Of a stretch of 64,000 bases of DNA, positions 11,253 through 23,098 are shown in pieces; position 1 is the stretch's first letter; every line of letters begins with the position of its first letter. Source of the stretch: Neospora caninum Liverpool (Eukaryota; Apicomplexa; Conoidasida; Eucoccidiorida; Sarcocystidae). The DNA lies in the NCBI RefSeq assembly GCF_000208865.1, contig NC_018385.1, positions 908,124 through 972,123 of the forward strand, in the 5' to 3' direction. A program made the translations under genes and the position numbers. The notes beneath the pieces are model-generated. The model saw nothing but the letters and a program-made list of their open reading frames with translations, did no database searches and had not been told where the DNA came from.

Positions 11253-14200
11253 TAGCTATTCTGTATACATATACATATCTATATATGTGTATGCATATAC
11301 ACATATATTCATATAGCTATGTAGATGTACATGCATCTGTCGTATCGAGATGGCCGTCGACATCGCTGCACGGTTGCCTCGTCGAATGTTTTGCAGTTGG
11401 AGCGTTTGCGCCTGGGATGAAAAGCGCAACGTCTGTGTGCTGAAGCGCGATTTTTTACCAGAACGTGGATGGTTTTCTTCGCATGCAGTTCCTTGAAGAG
11501 GGCGAGGACGGAGACGGGGTCCGTGCTGCTGATGAGTGCGCCGAACGCAAAGGCTTGACGAACGGTGAGGAACATCGAGAGGCCGAGGACACCGCCAAAG
11601 AACATGACCGCACCCACCCAGCAGAAGGAGAGAATGGTGCAGAAGCACGCTAGCCACATGATGGCGCCAAAGTTCCGCATGAACGGGACGGAGAGCGAAC
11701 CTTCCGACAGACTCAGACCCCTGAAGACAACGGCAAACCGACCGGGGCAGAAGTCAAGAAAAGGAGAGACGGGGAGAGGGGAGAACACCTGAGAGGCGAC
11801 GCGAAAAAAAGAGTGGAAGCAACCAAAAGGCCGCGTGAGAACGATGCAACCACATTCTTCTTCTTCTTCTTCTTCTTCTTCTTCTTCTTCTTCTTCTTCT
11901 TCTTCTTCTTCTCTTACCCTTCGAAGATGATGGGGGGGAGGAGCATGACGAAGAAGACGTCTTCGTTCATGGCGAGGACACTGCCCAAGATTGGGCCTTG
12001 GACCTGGAGGCCGAATTTGAGGATGGCGCCGACGAGCAGGCCGAGCAGCGTGGCGGAGACGGGCATCTGGAGCCAGCGGAGCTGGCACTTTCGCGACACG
12101 TGGGAGATGACGAGCGACACGGAGAGGACGAGAAGCAGTGTGAGGAGCCCCGCGCTGAGCACCATTTCTCTCTCGTTGCTGCTCAGCTCCTCGAGAGACG
12201 CAGGCAGTGCGGCGTCGGGAGGCTCTTCGTGGTCTGGGCTCAGAGGCATCCCGCGCCGTCGCTTCTCGCTTGCCACGTGCCCGATGAGGTACGCCTCCTC
12301 GGCCTCGGCATCGCGCGTCACTGCGTCGCCTGGAAGCGCCGTGTGGATCCAGTGCAGCGTCGCAAACGCCTGGTCCTCCGTTTTCGCCTCCGCCACCGGC
12401 GGAGCCTGAGACGCCAGCTCTGCGCCAGAAGACACGACAGAGTTCTCAGACGCTGCGGCCTCGCTGGACGGCGCGAGAGAAGGCAGAACTTCCAAGGGAA
12501 TCGTCAACGTCACGTGGTTCCCGTCGCCGCTCTTCTGCTGAAACACTGCAGGCACCAACACCGCTGACGGCGACGCGGGCCCCAACAGCAACACCGGAGA
12601 CGCACTCTCGTCCTGCGCCTTCTCTCGCTTCTCTTTTTCCGACGGATGCTCTTCGCCTTTTGGACTGCTCTCACCGGCGTCCTGCGGTGGAGCGTCAGGT
12701 CCCGACGAACCTGCAGGCGGCTTTTCTTCAGCTGCGGTCGCTGGAGCCGGAGAGCCGTCGCTGGGCGCCTCGGGGTGGGTGGTGTGCTCCTTTGGCTGGA
12801 GCGTCGTCTCTGTCTCCGTTTTCTCGGAGACGCTCTGGGCTCCAGACGCCTCGCCTCTCGCGCCCGAAGCGGAGACAGGCTCCGAATCCGCCCGAGACAC
12901 AGCCAGGCCGTCGGCCTTGGTTTCTTCCTCAGGAGGAGCCTTCGGCTGCGAGGCAACGCCGTCGGTCTTGGGCGCCTCCGCACCGTTCTCTCCTCGCTCG
13001 CGCTGCTTCGCGTCCCCCTCGCCCTTCTCCGCAGAGGACGGAGACACACTGTCTCCTTTCTGGGCCTGCGGCTCCGACCCCGCGGTCGCCCCTGCACCAT
13101 GTCCTGAGAAGAACGACATGACTCGATTGCCCAGAGACGGAGAGGAAGAGGAAGAAGAGGAAGACGAGGACTCTGAAGCGAGTTTTCGTTGCAGAGAAGA
13201 CTCAGTGAGAGGGGAAGGGAGAGGGCGGTGGGCATCCAGAGGGTTCGATGGCGGTTTCGACGCGAGTTCGGCTGCTTGTGTAAAAGGAGAGAGATCGTCT
13301 CGATATTCCCTTCCGCTTCCCTGCTCATTCGGGCACGCTCCGCAGGCCAGAGCAAAATGAAGCACAGCGAGCAGCCACAAAAAGAGACCTCTCCCGGTTC
13401 TGATTGCTTCTTTCCTCGAGAGAGCGACGGAGATCTTTCTTTCTCCCTTGCTTCCTTTCACTTCCATCGCTCGCTCCCCCAACAGAAACCGCCACATAGA
13501 ACGCGGCTTGGAGCACGAAGCGAAACGCCGAGCTAAAAAAGTAGGCTCGCCCTGGTCTTTCCCGTCTTCCTTTCGTCCGATTTGACCATCGGTGCACGTA
13601 ACGCAAGACTCAGCAGAAGAAAGAGAGGAAGGACGAGAGGAAGGAAGAGAGGAAGAAAGAGAGGACGACAGAGAACTCCAGGGTGCCGAAGAGGCAAAAG
13701 GGAGAAGAGAATCGCTGGACGGAGACACGGAGACGAGGGAGACAGAGGCTTTTCGGCGAGAGAAGGGAGAACAAGAGGCAGATAGCGACGAAGACGGACG
13801 GGAGCGAGGCGAGAGAGAAGATCCCGGCATGATCGAAGGGGGCAAAAGAGAATCGGACAAGCACGACTGGGAAGCAGGATGGTGCAAAGAGGGACAAGAA
13901 CGAACACCGCCCACATTTCCCCTCGGCCTGGACCTTGGAGAGAAAACACCGCAGGATGTCTCTGTGATTTCTTTCCACTCTCCATCTTGCAAGCTCTGTT
14001 TGTGCACAAGACAAAAACCCCGGCAAGAAGACGGAACCGGCTCTCTGTGGGTGTACGTACACCTGAGAGGAGCCTGCGACCCACGGAGCGGAATTCGAAG
14101 GAACACATCCTTCTCTCCCTCGCCGTCTTCAAAGAGAAGGTAGCCTGCGGCGTCGAAGGCTTCCACTTTTAGTTGGTTCTCAGGTCGAGACGCGCCGAAT

Positions 14201-14313
14201 ATCTGCTCTCCCCCGTGAAGGCTTCGAACGGATGCTCGTCTTTCCGCACCCTCCGCAGCCAGCGAAGGAAAGGCGCCTTCTTGCACCTCGACTTGAGCAA
14301 GTCGCTTTGCCAT
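6679..14313 (-). CDS. NHE3: Na+/H+ exchanger (CPA1/NHE family)
   Basis: Membrane cation/proton antiporter. My model has nine exons on the minus strand: 14313-11918, 11720-11459, 11100-10939, 10516-10421, 10223-10121, 9847-9590, 9280-9176, 8789-8432 and 7771-6679. All phases agree, giving 1610 residues. NHE hallmarks appear in order: first helices from about residue 717, LLPPIIFEGGLSL near 799, SSTDPVSVLALF near 866, FGESLLNDA at 888-896 (Asn894-Asp895), a SGIVAI helix near 978, AETVVFVFLGL and GLRGAI. The first 700 residues are mostly low-complexity, with a hydrophobic stretch at about 309-325. The ATG at 14313 has a good context; Met283 is an alternative start that would turn that stretch into a signal peptide. 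The donors of exons 7 (GTCAGT) and 8 (GTATTC) are weak, so the tail is less certain. The symbol follows my recollection of T. gondii NHE3 next to H2B and is unverified. Confidence 0.85.
8373..8399. repeat. (TG)n microsatellite in exchanger intron
   Basis: About 13 TG units lie just beyond the predicted end of exchanger exon 8, inside the last intron. Confidence 0.85.
9431..9478. repeat. 25-base tandem duplication in exchanger intron
   Basis: ACTACGGAACAGAAAACAC recurs 25 bases later with one change (ACTACGGACCAGAAAACAC), between exchanger exons 6 and 7. It is a simple local duplication. Confidence 0.7.
11219..11249. repeat. (TA)n microsatellite in exchanger intron
   Basis: About 30 bases of pure TA lie between exchanger exons 2 and 3. 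Confidence 0.9.
11853..11911. repeat. TTC/GAA triplet tract beside the exchanger exon 1 donor
   Basis: Nearly 60 bases of TTC on the plus strand read as GAA on the coding strand. The tract starts right after the predicted splice donor GTAAGA of exon 1, so the intron opens with GTAAGA followed by about 19 GAA units. Confidence 0.9.
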
Positions 14314-16944
14314 CTTTTTGCACGACTTGTGGCGAGTTCCGAGGGAGAGCGAATCCGTGTTCTTTTCTCGCGCACCCTCTAAAACTCAAACACTCTCAAA
14401 ACAGAGCACGACGGCCTTCGATTCAAACTACCAAGGACAAAACATTGTCTCACCCCGTCTTCACACATTGAGTATATATATATATATATAAATAAATAAA
14501 AATATATGTATATATATAGTCACACAAGGACGGTAGATTTGTACCTCCCCTCGTCGGCGTGTGTCTATACACGTCGGCGTGCCTGGCCGTATGCACACGT
14601 ATCGTCACGACGTAAATGAAGATAACGGAGAACTTTCTGTTCCCCTATTGCGAACCACAGATATGTGCAAAGAGGCACTGTACATACAGGACAGGCATAC
14701 TTGCGAGGACAACTCGGTGCAGGTGTATGTACACATCAAGACAGCTCTCTACATATATTTGTATATATGACTGTATGTGCATAGAAAATAACACATAGAG
14801 ACAAGCACATAACCATCAATCGTAATTACAAATGTACACAATGATAAAGTTGGGATCTGGAAGACCCTTCGCGTTGTTTGGGGATGCGAAGAAAGGCGAG
14901 AAATGCCGCTGCCACCGTTCCAGTGTCTGCCTGTTGCCGCAGTCGACTTGGGCTTTTCGTCTTCAGGAAAGGAACGCAGGCGAGACTCGAGGACTTTTTG
15001 ACGAAAGCTCTCGCATTGTCTCTGGAGACCAGAAAAGCGAGATGGGGCGGCGAGGCAAGCGGCAGCGCCTGCTGGTGCCGGAATCCGTGGCGGGAAGAGT
15101 GCAAGTGCAAGAACTTTGGGGGAAAAGGAAGAAAGAAAGGAGAAAGACGGAAGACGGGTAAGAAGCGAGGGAGAGATGAAGAAGAAAGAGGGGAAAAGGA
15201 AGGACGAGGAGCTATGGCTAGAAGAAGGTGGACCCGGAGCCGTGGGCTGAGAGACGGAGACAAAACGGGAACTGCATCAGGCGGAAGGAGAAAGGGGGGA
15301 GAGGGGGGGAGGCAACCGTGTCTCGACAAAGCGTTCTGTCCTTCACTGGGAGATAGAGAAGCCGAGAAGATAACAAAAACAGTTGATGTAGGTTTTTTTC
15401 TCTTGCTCTTGTTAGTGCGAGCAAAACACGAAAGGCGCTCCTGAAAACGGCAACAGGCTCCGAAAACTTCGGGTGTACATGCACCTCTCTCCTGTCGCTG
15501 TCTTTCCCCGTCGATGTTCCTCGGTTTGAATTTCACGCAATCGAACGCTGTTTCTTCCGTAATTTTCCCTCCTTTTCTCTCGCGTTCCTCTGAGAAGACA
15601 CACGCGGTCGGCGAAACGCCTTTTAGCCGTGTTGCCAGTGAGAACGGACGAGACTTGCAACGGGGACTTCGCCGCTTGCTGTGTTCCAGAGTCCGGCGTA
15701 CGTACACCTCGCGTCGCTTGCTGGTTGTATTGTCTCGGCGGGTCTGACTTTCCGAGGAAGAAAGAACGATCGGTTTCCGCCACAGGAGAGAGAGAGGGGG
15801 AAGGCTCGTTTGCTCCAGTCGATTCCCCTCTGGTTTCTCGTGCAGCTTCGCAGGGAGGAGCGTAGTTTTGTGGAAGAGCTTCGCGTCGAAAAAATCTAAA
15901 GCGCCCTTCCTGCTGAGGGTAGGCTGCTGCCGGTTCCGCAGGCTTCTTGCTTTTGAGACCGCGACACAGAAATCTCGCGAGTCTCTCTGAAGGGATAACT
16001 TGCTTAAAAAGGCGGATTCCCAAGTTCCTTCCTTCCCGGCTGTTACGACTGTCTGCGTTTTGCCAGGTGGCCGTAGGTATGAAAGCTGCTCTGTGCACGC
16101 CACATACACAGCTTCCCCAAATAAATATGCTAGAAAGCTGAGATTCCGTCCTTTGGAAGGCAGTGTGCGAGAACGGAGATCAGAGGCTTCCAATGGCCGC
16201 TACTCCACTCTTTGTCCTCCGTCTACTGGTATGCCGCGTATTTCCCACATGCACGAGACCACTTTTTCCGAAAGCTTTGATCGCACGAAATAACTGCTTG
16301 CACTTCAGAACTGTACTATAGCCACTTTTCTTTCTTTTTGGGGGCTCAGACGTCACCACGCCGAAAACCAGCGCAGTTGGCAGAGCCGAAACTCGATAAA
16401 CGTTTCTGAAAAAGTAGTCTGAACACGCGTACTTTACGGGCGACCCTTGCTCTGATTTGTCTCTATGACGGATCAGCACTTGAACAGATCCACATCCATC
16501 TCCTTCACTTGCGACTCGCCTGGCCTGCCGCGCCTCTCTCGATTTCCCTCCCTGAGCGTCGTTCTTCTCTCGGCGGCTCTTGCTTCGTTCCCTGGCCTCT
16601 GTAAAGCCCGCAAGGGACGGTAACTTTGCAGTGGCGAACAAAAAGTGGATACGAAAGGCGATTTCAAAGAGGACATGCAACTCTCCACTTGGCTGTTGTG
16701 TCAACTGTAGCGGCAGACTCCAGGCTCACCGCAACAGCATGCGGCTGCAGCCGCACCTCTTGCGAGGATCCGTCTCTTTCCTAATCGTGACGTCTGACCC
16801 TGTGTCGATCTCTAGGAATTCACTAGCCTTGGTAAACGGCATTCCAATCCGGTCGGAATAAGAGAGTCCCAGAGTGATTCAAGCGAGAGCGTACGAACCA
16901 GCCTATCTGCCCGTGAAGAGAGGAAAGGAAGCTCTTGTTTCTTC

Positions 16945-16967
16945 AATATAAACTAGTTGTTTATATT
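16945..16967. repeat. AT-rich inverted repeat
   Basis: AATATAAAC and GTTTATATT form a nine-base-pair stem around the loop TAGTT. It sits in a very AT-rich patch (about 16940-17000) within otherwise GC-richer intergenic DNA. Confidence 0.6.
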
Positions 16968-17803
16968 TACTTTATTTAAACGAAACGTATAACGTTTTTA
17001 TCCCTACGCGTTCGCCACGAGGACGGGGGAGAATTAGAAGGTGAAAAAAGAAAAACTCGAAAAGTCGGAGAAGACGCGCCGTCTCAAGGTTTGTCAGTGG
17101 TTTCTTCGTGGTCGCGAAGAGACGGCCCAAGAGCCGAATATGAACCCTCGCTCGTCCCCGGCTCTCGTCGGCATTATTTCGGAAAGCGAGACAGCGGCGC
17201 GAAAAAAACTAGAGACGGGAAATCCCTTTTCCCATTTTCAGGCATCCAGGCAGATGTGCCTCGACGTGTCCACCGGTCGCAGCGACGAGAAAGAACAAGA
17301 GAAACAGGTGCTCAGAAGCAACAGAACAAGAGATCCGGCAAGAAGAAAAGGGGAAAAGAGAAGAGAAAGGTAAAGACGTAGCGAAGAACGTGACAGAGGA
17401 GACGGCGAAGGCTTTTGAAAGGGGCGGGGGGAGTGGACAAGAAGCCAAAAGAAAAGAGCTCTCCAGACCACAGCAAACTTGCAACCGAAAGATAGGTTAC
17501 ACCCGCGCGGAATCTCTGGAGCTGCACATGCGGAGAGCACGCGTTGATCTGGAAAAGGAACAAATCAAGCGGGGACCGCGGCCCTCGAAACGCGAGCACA
17601 TCGGGAAATAAGTTCCTCTTCACACCCATTTCCTCCCCCACAACAAATTCACACAAATGCCCTTCATTTTCACAAATAGCCAACGAAACAGTTGCACTAC
17701 ACAGACATCTACATACCCATAGAGACATCTTGTATACATGTACATCAATACAGACATAGTCACATAGATACAAATGTATATGTATCTATACATATTCATA
17801 TGC

Positions 17804-17808
<5 letters not shown>

Positions 17809-17837
<29 letters not shown>
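17809..17837. repeat. (TA)n microsatellite
   Basis: A pure TA run about 90 bases beyond the Mg2+ transporter stop codon, on its 3' side. Confidence 0.9.
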
Positions 17838-17840
<3 letters not shown>

Positions 17841-17928
17841 AACAGACTGGCGCGGACGTCGCTTTCCAGCGAGGAGCTGAGCAGGCTTCGCAACTCTGCG
17901 GAAGGTCGAGTTCGCGTCGAGCATGCGT

Positions 17929-20900
17929 TTAAAGTTTTTGTCGTTTGAACCAGATGTAGACGAGGACGACTGTCACGACGCTGAGTGCGGAGACGACGAG
18001 AGAGATCACCCAGAACGTGCGCTGGTCCTCCTCCCATCCACTGCGGATGTTCATGCCGAAGACGCCCGCGAAGGCTGCGATGCCTGCAAAGAGGACGCCG
18101 ATGATGTCGAGCGCAAGTTCGCTCTTGAGGAAGGCGTTTCGAATCGAGGCAAGGTGAAGCTCCATCAGCTGCAGTGCGTCGTCCAGCGCCTCGTCCCGTC
18201 GGATAATCGACTGCGACAGAAAAAGAAGCGGACAGAACGTTTTCACTAGCCCGCGACGAAGGGAGAACGCGAAAACCCGCCAGAAAAAAACGCGGAAACA
18301 GACGAGAGCGACGAGAGCGAGAGGACTGAACGGCCGTTGGAGGCCTTCAGACGCACCGCTTTTCTGTTTCTTGTTCCCACTGACCCAGAAACGCGACCGT
18401 CTCTCTGCTTCACGCAAGCATGCACGCCTTCTTGCATGCCAGCATCTCGAGATCTCCACCAGTAGTCGAACTGGTATTATAGACTCCCCCCAGACAGAGC
18501 TGGACAAGAATCCAATGTTATCTCGCGCTCTGTAGACACATGGCGAGCGCCGCTCTTCTGGCCTCTGTCTCGTTCTTGCTTCTCACCTGCAGGAGGGCGT
18601 CAATTTCCTGTTCGTAGCACTCCAGGAGAATTTCCACCTCTTCTGCTTGCGCATTCCGCGAAGGCCGCTCCCATTCTTTCTCGTGATGCCAGAATCGACT
18701 GACTTGCAGCCGGCGCAAATCATCTTCGGAGTCGAGGAGCTCGCGGAGTGCCTGGTCGATTCCGCGCACCTTGTCGCGTACACAACCCAGGCGCCGGCGC
18801 AAGTCCCCCACCTGAGAAAAAAAGCGGCGGATCCCGGGGAGATAAAACAGACGGGACGGAAACACACATCTCGGCGAAAAAGGCCAGGCCTGAACCAAGA
18901 ACACTCGGAAACCACCCGGGGGATACAGAGAAGAAAGCGCGTTCGCAGGAAAGCGAAAGCGACAGGGACGGGGTACCGACGCGAAAGGAAGCACCACGCG
19001 AGGAGAGGACACCGACAAAAAGGGGGGTGGCAGGAGAGGCAACTGCCTTTCCTGCCAGCGGCTCCGCTCCCTTTTCTCGCGGTTCCCGTGTCTTCGTTTT
19101 TGGAGCTCTGCCGTTCTTCTCTGTCTCCTCACCTTTCGCAGCTTGCGTGTGCTGCTTGGCTGTTCGTGAATGAACCGCAGGAGATTTGTCGACGCGAGCG
19201 CAATGGGCTCCAACTCGCCCTTGAGCGCGTCACACACCTGAAAAGGAGCATCTCTCTGTTTCGCTGCGCATGTCAGATCGAAGTCGCCTCGAGTCGAACG
19301 CTGACCCTCGTGAAGAAAAATCCCCGACACGTTCACGAGCACAAACCCACCCGTCTGTACCTAGCCCCTGCATCCATCTCTTTCCACATCTCTGTGTCTC
19401 CATCACGAGCGAGCTCTCTACTTGAAAAAGCCTTCCTGTCGTCCCGCTGGCCTTGTCTGCATCGACCTCGTTCTACATTCATGCATCTCTATATCTGCAG
19501 AAACGTCTGAGTCTCCAGTTCGATTGTTTTGCGTAGCTTTCTCTGTCTCCGATATAGTACTGATGCGGAAGGGGCACGCCCCGCAACAAGAGAACCACTC
19601 AACAGGCTGGGGAGAACCTGCCAGAGTCGAGAGAACGGCCGTTGCTGGGGAGGCGCAGTTTCTTACGTGGACGAGGATGGCCTCGAGAGCGGCGAATTCG
19701 AAAGGCCCGTCCCCGGGGTCGCCGGCCGACGCAGAGAGGCCGACCAACTTGGAGAGCAGCTTCTGTTCGTTCTCGTCTTTCTCGTCGCCCCAGAAAAATC
19801 CGAAACAGTCCTCGTTAGGGCCCTCGCCACCCGATACAGGCCCAGAGGTGCAAACCTCTAGCGCCGCCTCCTGCGCGGAAGCCAGACGGCGCGAGGAGAC
19901 ACCAGGAGTTACAAAGAGAAGACATGCAGACCAAAGAGAGAAGGAAAACGAAAGGAGGGAGAGAAGAAAAAACGCGGAATGGGTGCGTATTCTGTCTTCA
20001 CTTTACCGCCCTTCTTTCCTTTCCGTTGGTGCCCCACGACCCTTTCGTTGTTGTCGCTGGAGTTCTTTCTCCTGTTTTCTCCCAGTTCCGGCCCTCTGTC
20101 TCTGCGTGCCTTTGCCTGTTCCTTTTCTCACCTCGTCTTCGAGTTTGTGTGTGCACGCGTGACTGTCTTCTGTCCATTCGCGGCGACGATCCCGCGACGT
20201 CTGCTCTTCGCTCTCTTCTCCGCTGGAGTCTTCTTCCGCAGCCTCTCCTCGCGACGCGGCGCCCTCGACCCACGGGTTTCTCGCTTCTTTCCACCACAGC
20301 TTCCCTCGCCACAAACTCCGACCCTTCCTTTTCCCCTTCTCTTCGCGGTGTCTGCCTGCGGGGCCTTCGTTTTCGGCCAACAAGGGCGCGTGGGCCCTGC
20401 CAGGGCCCGTCTCCCCAGAGGGGGTCGCCTCACCTCCGACCGCGGTCGTGGAGCCTTGGGCTCCAGGGCCTCTGGCGCGCGACCGTGCGTTCGAGGCGGC
20501 AGCGCCGTCCTCGACAAAGGAGGACGACGTGGTTTTCTTCGGGACGACAGCGGGAGGACGCGCGGCCGCGGGAGAGCTCGAAGAAGGCATCGAAGAGGAA
20601 GGGAGGGAAGAAACTGGGAGAGAAGAGACGGGCGACGCAGAGCCCAGCTGCGTCTGGGAGAAGACCCGGGAAAAAGAAAAGAACTGGGGGGACGCGTGAG
20701 AGTGGAGAAAGAATTGAGGCAGGTGATTGGCGCTCTCCGTGTCCGAAGGAAGAAGAAGAATCCGGCCACACAGAATGAGACACTTCACGTAGGGGAGATT
20801 GACGAGCACGCAATTCCGGCGGAGCTCAATGCTCGGCCGCTGCGCTGCACACCTAGAAAGAAGAACAGGAAACGCGAAAAAACAATCTTACCCCAGGCGC

Positions 20901-23098
20901 CCACACAGTGAAAGTCAAACACAGAAACATCTACGCAAAATGCAGACACACACACATGTGTACATCTACCGAATTACACACCAACTTTCATTGATATCTA
21001 CACGTTTATACACACGTGCCTACACATATCTATATATATATATATATATATCTATATATATATATATATGTTTCCAAGTGTGGATCTACGATTTCTCTTT
21101 TGAATTTGTGCCTCGCGCGATTTCTCTTTGAACTGGTGCCTCGCCAAATCCTGCGGAGTTTCTTGTTCTTTTTCTGCAGGCAACGGTGCGACTTACCTCC
21201 CGACCACTTGCCTCAGGTCCCGCGGCTTCAAAGCCCCAACTGCGACGTCGTCCACTACGCCTCGACGATTGTGAGCATGCACCAATCTGAGAAAAAAGAA
21301 ACGCCCTCGTCCCTCCTCGCCTGTCTCCCTCGTCTCCAACAAGAAGACGCGCATCCATGCGCGTGTACGATAAGCTCTTACCTCCAGAACTATGTATATA
21401 AATATACATAGTATATTTATACACATGTACTCCTGCACATGCTGAGCGGACCGGTTTCCTGTCAGCTATCCATTTCTATGTCTACCAAATGGCTATTGAC
21501 TGAAATGTCCGGTGTAGAGATATATGCGCAGATACGGCTAGATCCGCTAGGACACGCCAGTGAGACATGAAGGCTTTGACATATCCACGAGACGAAAAGA
21601 GCGGGATAGATATCTACACACGCCCTAAATACAGATATGTAACTGCTGTACATGTACGACCACCACTAGACCAACACAGCACACAAATGTACTACATACG
21701 CACACAGATATATATATATATATATATATATGTATATGTATATATGTTGGGTATGACAGACTGGTGCCGCACAAGGAAACGGGGTTTGGCGCATGCATTT
21801 TCCATTTGGATGGAAGTTTACCGGAGGAGCTCCGAAGTCTGCAGGAGATGCCTGTGGCACGTGCCTCGCGCGATTTCGAGCACTTGCAACCGGCGGGCTC
21901 GTGACGCTGTTTGACCGGGCGTAGAGCGGCTCTTGGGGGTCTGAAGCACGAAAGAGAGAAGGCAAAAAAGAACGTCGCAGCGAGCACTGGAGACGGCGAG
22001 GCGAGGGGAGGCGCCCGCGCGGGGGTGAGTGTCTCCAGAAGGAAACGCACGGGAGAAATATCGCAGAGAGGGAAAGGTAAAAGGATTCTCGATTCGCCTC
22101 TGTGCCACTCGCGCCGATGGTTGTTACCTCGGCGAGAGTGTGGCAACGCTCACTTGGAATGCACTCGCGGCGGCCGAGGGTTCCTCCCCGCCTTCGCCCC
22201 GCCCAGACGCTCCCGAGTCCCAACCGCAGAACCAAGACGCAGGGCGCTGAGACTGGTGCGAACACGAATACGACGTGCGAGGGCCGGAGACAGAGGAGAC
22301 AGGGGCGGAGACGAGGAGAGGAACGTCGAGGCGTGTGCCTTCAGAAGGCACCGACCAGGCGCCCGCTGGAGAGTGCTCTGCAGGATAGACCTTGTAGGGT
22401 ACGCAGGGCGCGTCTGCCATGGCGTCAGACGGGGCGATTTTTGGCGAAGAAAGGCTAGAAGGCGACGAGGGCGCGTGCGCGCGGCCAGAAGCATCTGCGA
22501 GGCCGCGACAGGGAGCGACCGGAGAAGAAGAGAGACGGGAAGCGTCTCCGTTGCGGCGGTGCCGAGTCACGTCCCTGGACGGGGGCGCAAAGGGACTGCC
22601 GTCGTAGACCGAAGACGGGAGCGACGAAAGCGACGAAAGCGAGGCGGAGGCGGGAAGAAAGGGGGAAGGCGAGGCCAGAGAGGAAGTCGAGGAGAGTCGA
22701 GAGGTAGAGGAGAATCGGGAAGACGAGGGAGGGGTTTGAGAGGCAGCTGAATAGAGAGCGGACGAACCTGTTTTCCCATCGGGCCTCGCGGGCGTCTCCA
22801 CCGGAGGTTCTTCTGGCGAATTCGTTTCACCTCCCGCAAACGCAGAGAAAGAAACCCGGCGATCCAAGCCGTCTGCACGTCCCGGTCGAGACTGCTGTTC
22901 GGAAACGTTGCCTCCTGTTTCTTTTGCATCGTTCTCCCTCGTGCTTTTGCGGTCAGAATCCAGAGAGGCCAGCCTCGCGGAAGATTTGTCGCCTGCGTTC
23001 TCTCGTGTTCCAGCTTCTCGCTTCGCTGCTGCGCCTGAAATGGGGCCTTCCTTCTCGGCTTTTTTCTCCTCCGCAATGGAGCCCGGGCAGCGCGCCAT
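17929..23098 (-). CDS. MRS2: CorA/MRS2-type magnesium transporter
   Basis: Mg2+ channel of the CorA superfamily. Eight exons on the minus strand: 23098-22154, 21940-21822, 21286-21197, 20852-20132, 19870-19667, 19237-19133, 18811-18587 and 18210-17929. All junctions agree in phase, giving 896 residues. Family blocks in order: ALKPRDLRQV (about 375), CVLVNLPYVKCLI (about 400), PFEFAALEAIL (about 680), and a helical section with LLDSEDDLRRLQ (about 750). The terminal pore follows: the GMN signature at 855-857 closing helix 1, the acidic loop WEED, helix 2 and a short basic tail. The first 315 residues are Ser/Arg-rich with no clear domain. Exon 4 carries a low-complexity insertion of about 200 residues, so the protein is roughly twice the usual size. 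The next ATG-start evidence favours Met at 23098; the frame upstream lacks an ATG. Mitochondrial or other organelle location is not decided by the sequence. Confidence 0.9.
21031..21070. repeat. (TA)n microsatellite in Mg2+ transporter intron
   Basis: A TA run interrupted by single C bases, between transporter exons 3 and 4. A degenerate 30-base duplication (GATTTCTCTTTTGAA / GATTTCTCTTTGAA) follows at about 21090-21145. Confidence 0.8.
21707..21731. repeat. (TA)n microsatellite in Mg2+ transporter intron
   Basis: A short TA run in the intron between transporter exons 2 and 3. Confidence 0.8.

Larger units (their letters stand above)
14314..17928. promoter_or_regulatory. Intergenic region between exchanger and Mg2+ transporter
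   Basis: About 3.6 kb separate the exchanger start from the Mg2+ transporter stop; both genes lie on the minus strand. The left end should contain the exchanger promoter and 5' leader. A minus-strand frame of about 455 codons (14826-16193) lacks any ATG and is not called. The region holds TA tracts at about 14474-14518 and 17809-17837, and an AT-rich inverted repeat at 16945-16967. Confidence 0.4.

Noticed and set aside
10279..11316. 345-codon plus-strand ORF
   Set aside because: It runs across exchanger exons and introns on the opposite strand and ends in a translated TA microsatellite.
11853..11911. CRISPR-like or coding repeat array at the TTC tract
   Set aside because: It is a simple triplet microsatellite with no spacers, immediately inside an intron.
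12510..13355. 281-codon minus-strand ORF in a second frame of exchanger exon 1
   Set aside because: Arg/Pro-rich shadow of the 799-codon exchanger frame in the same exon.
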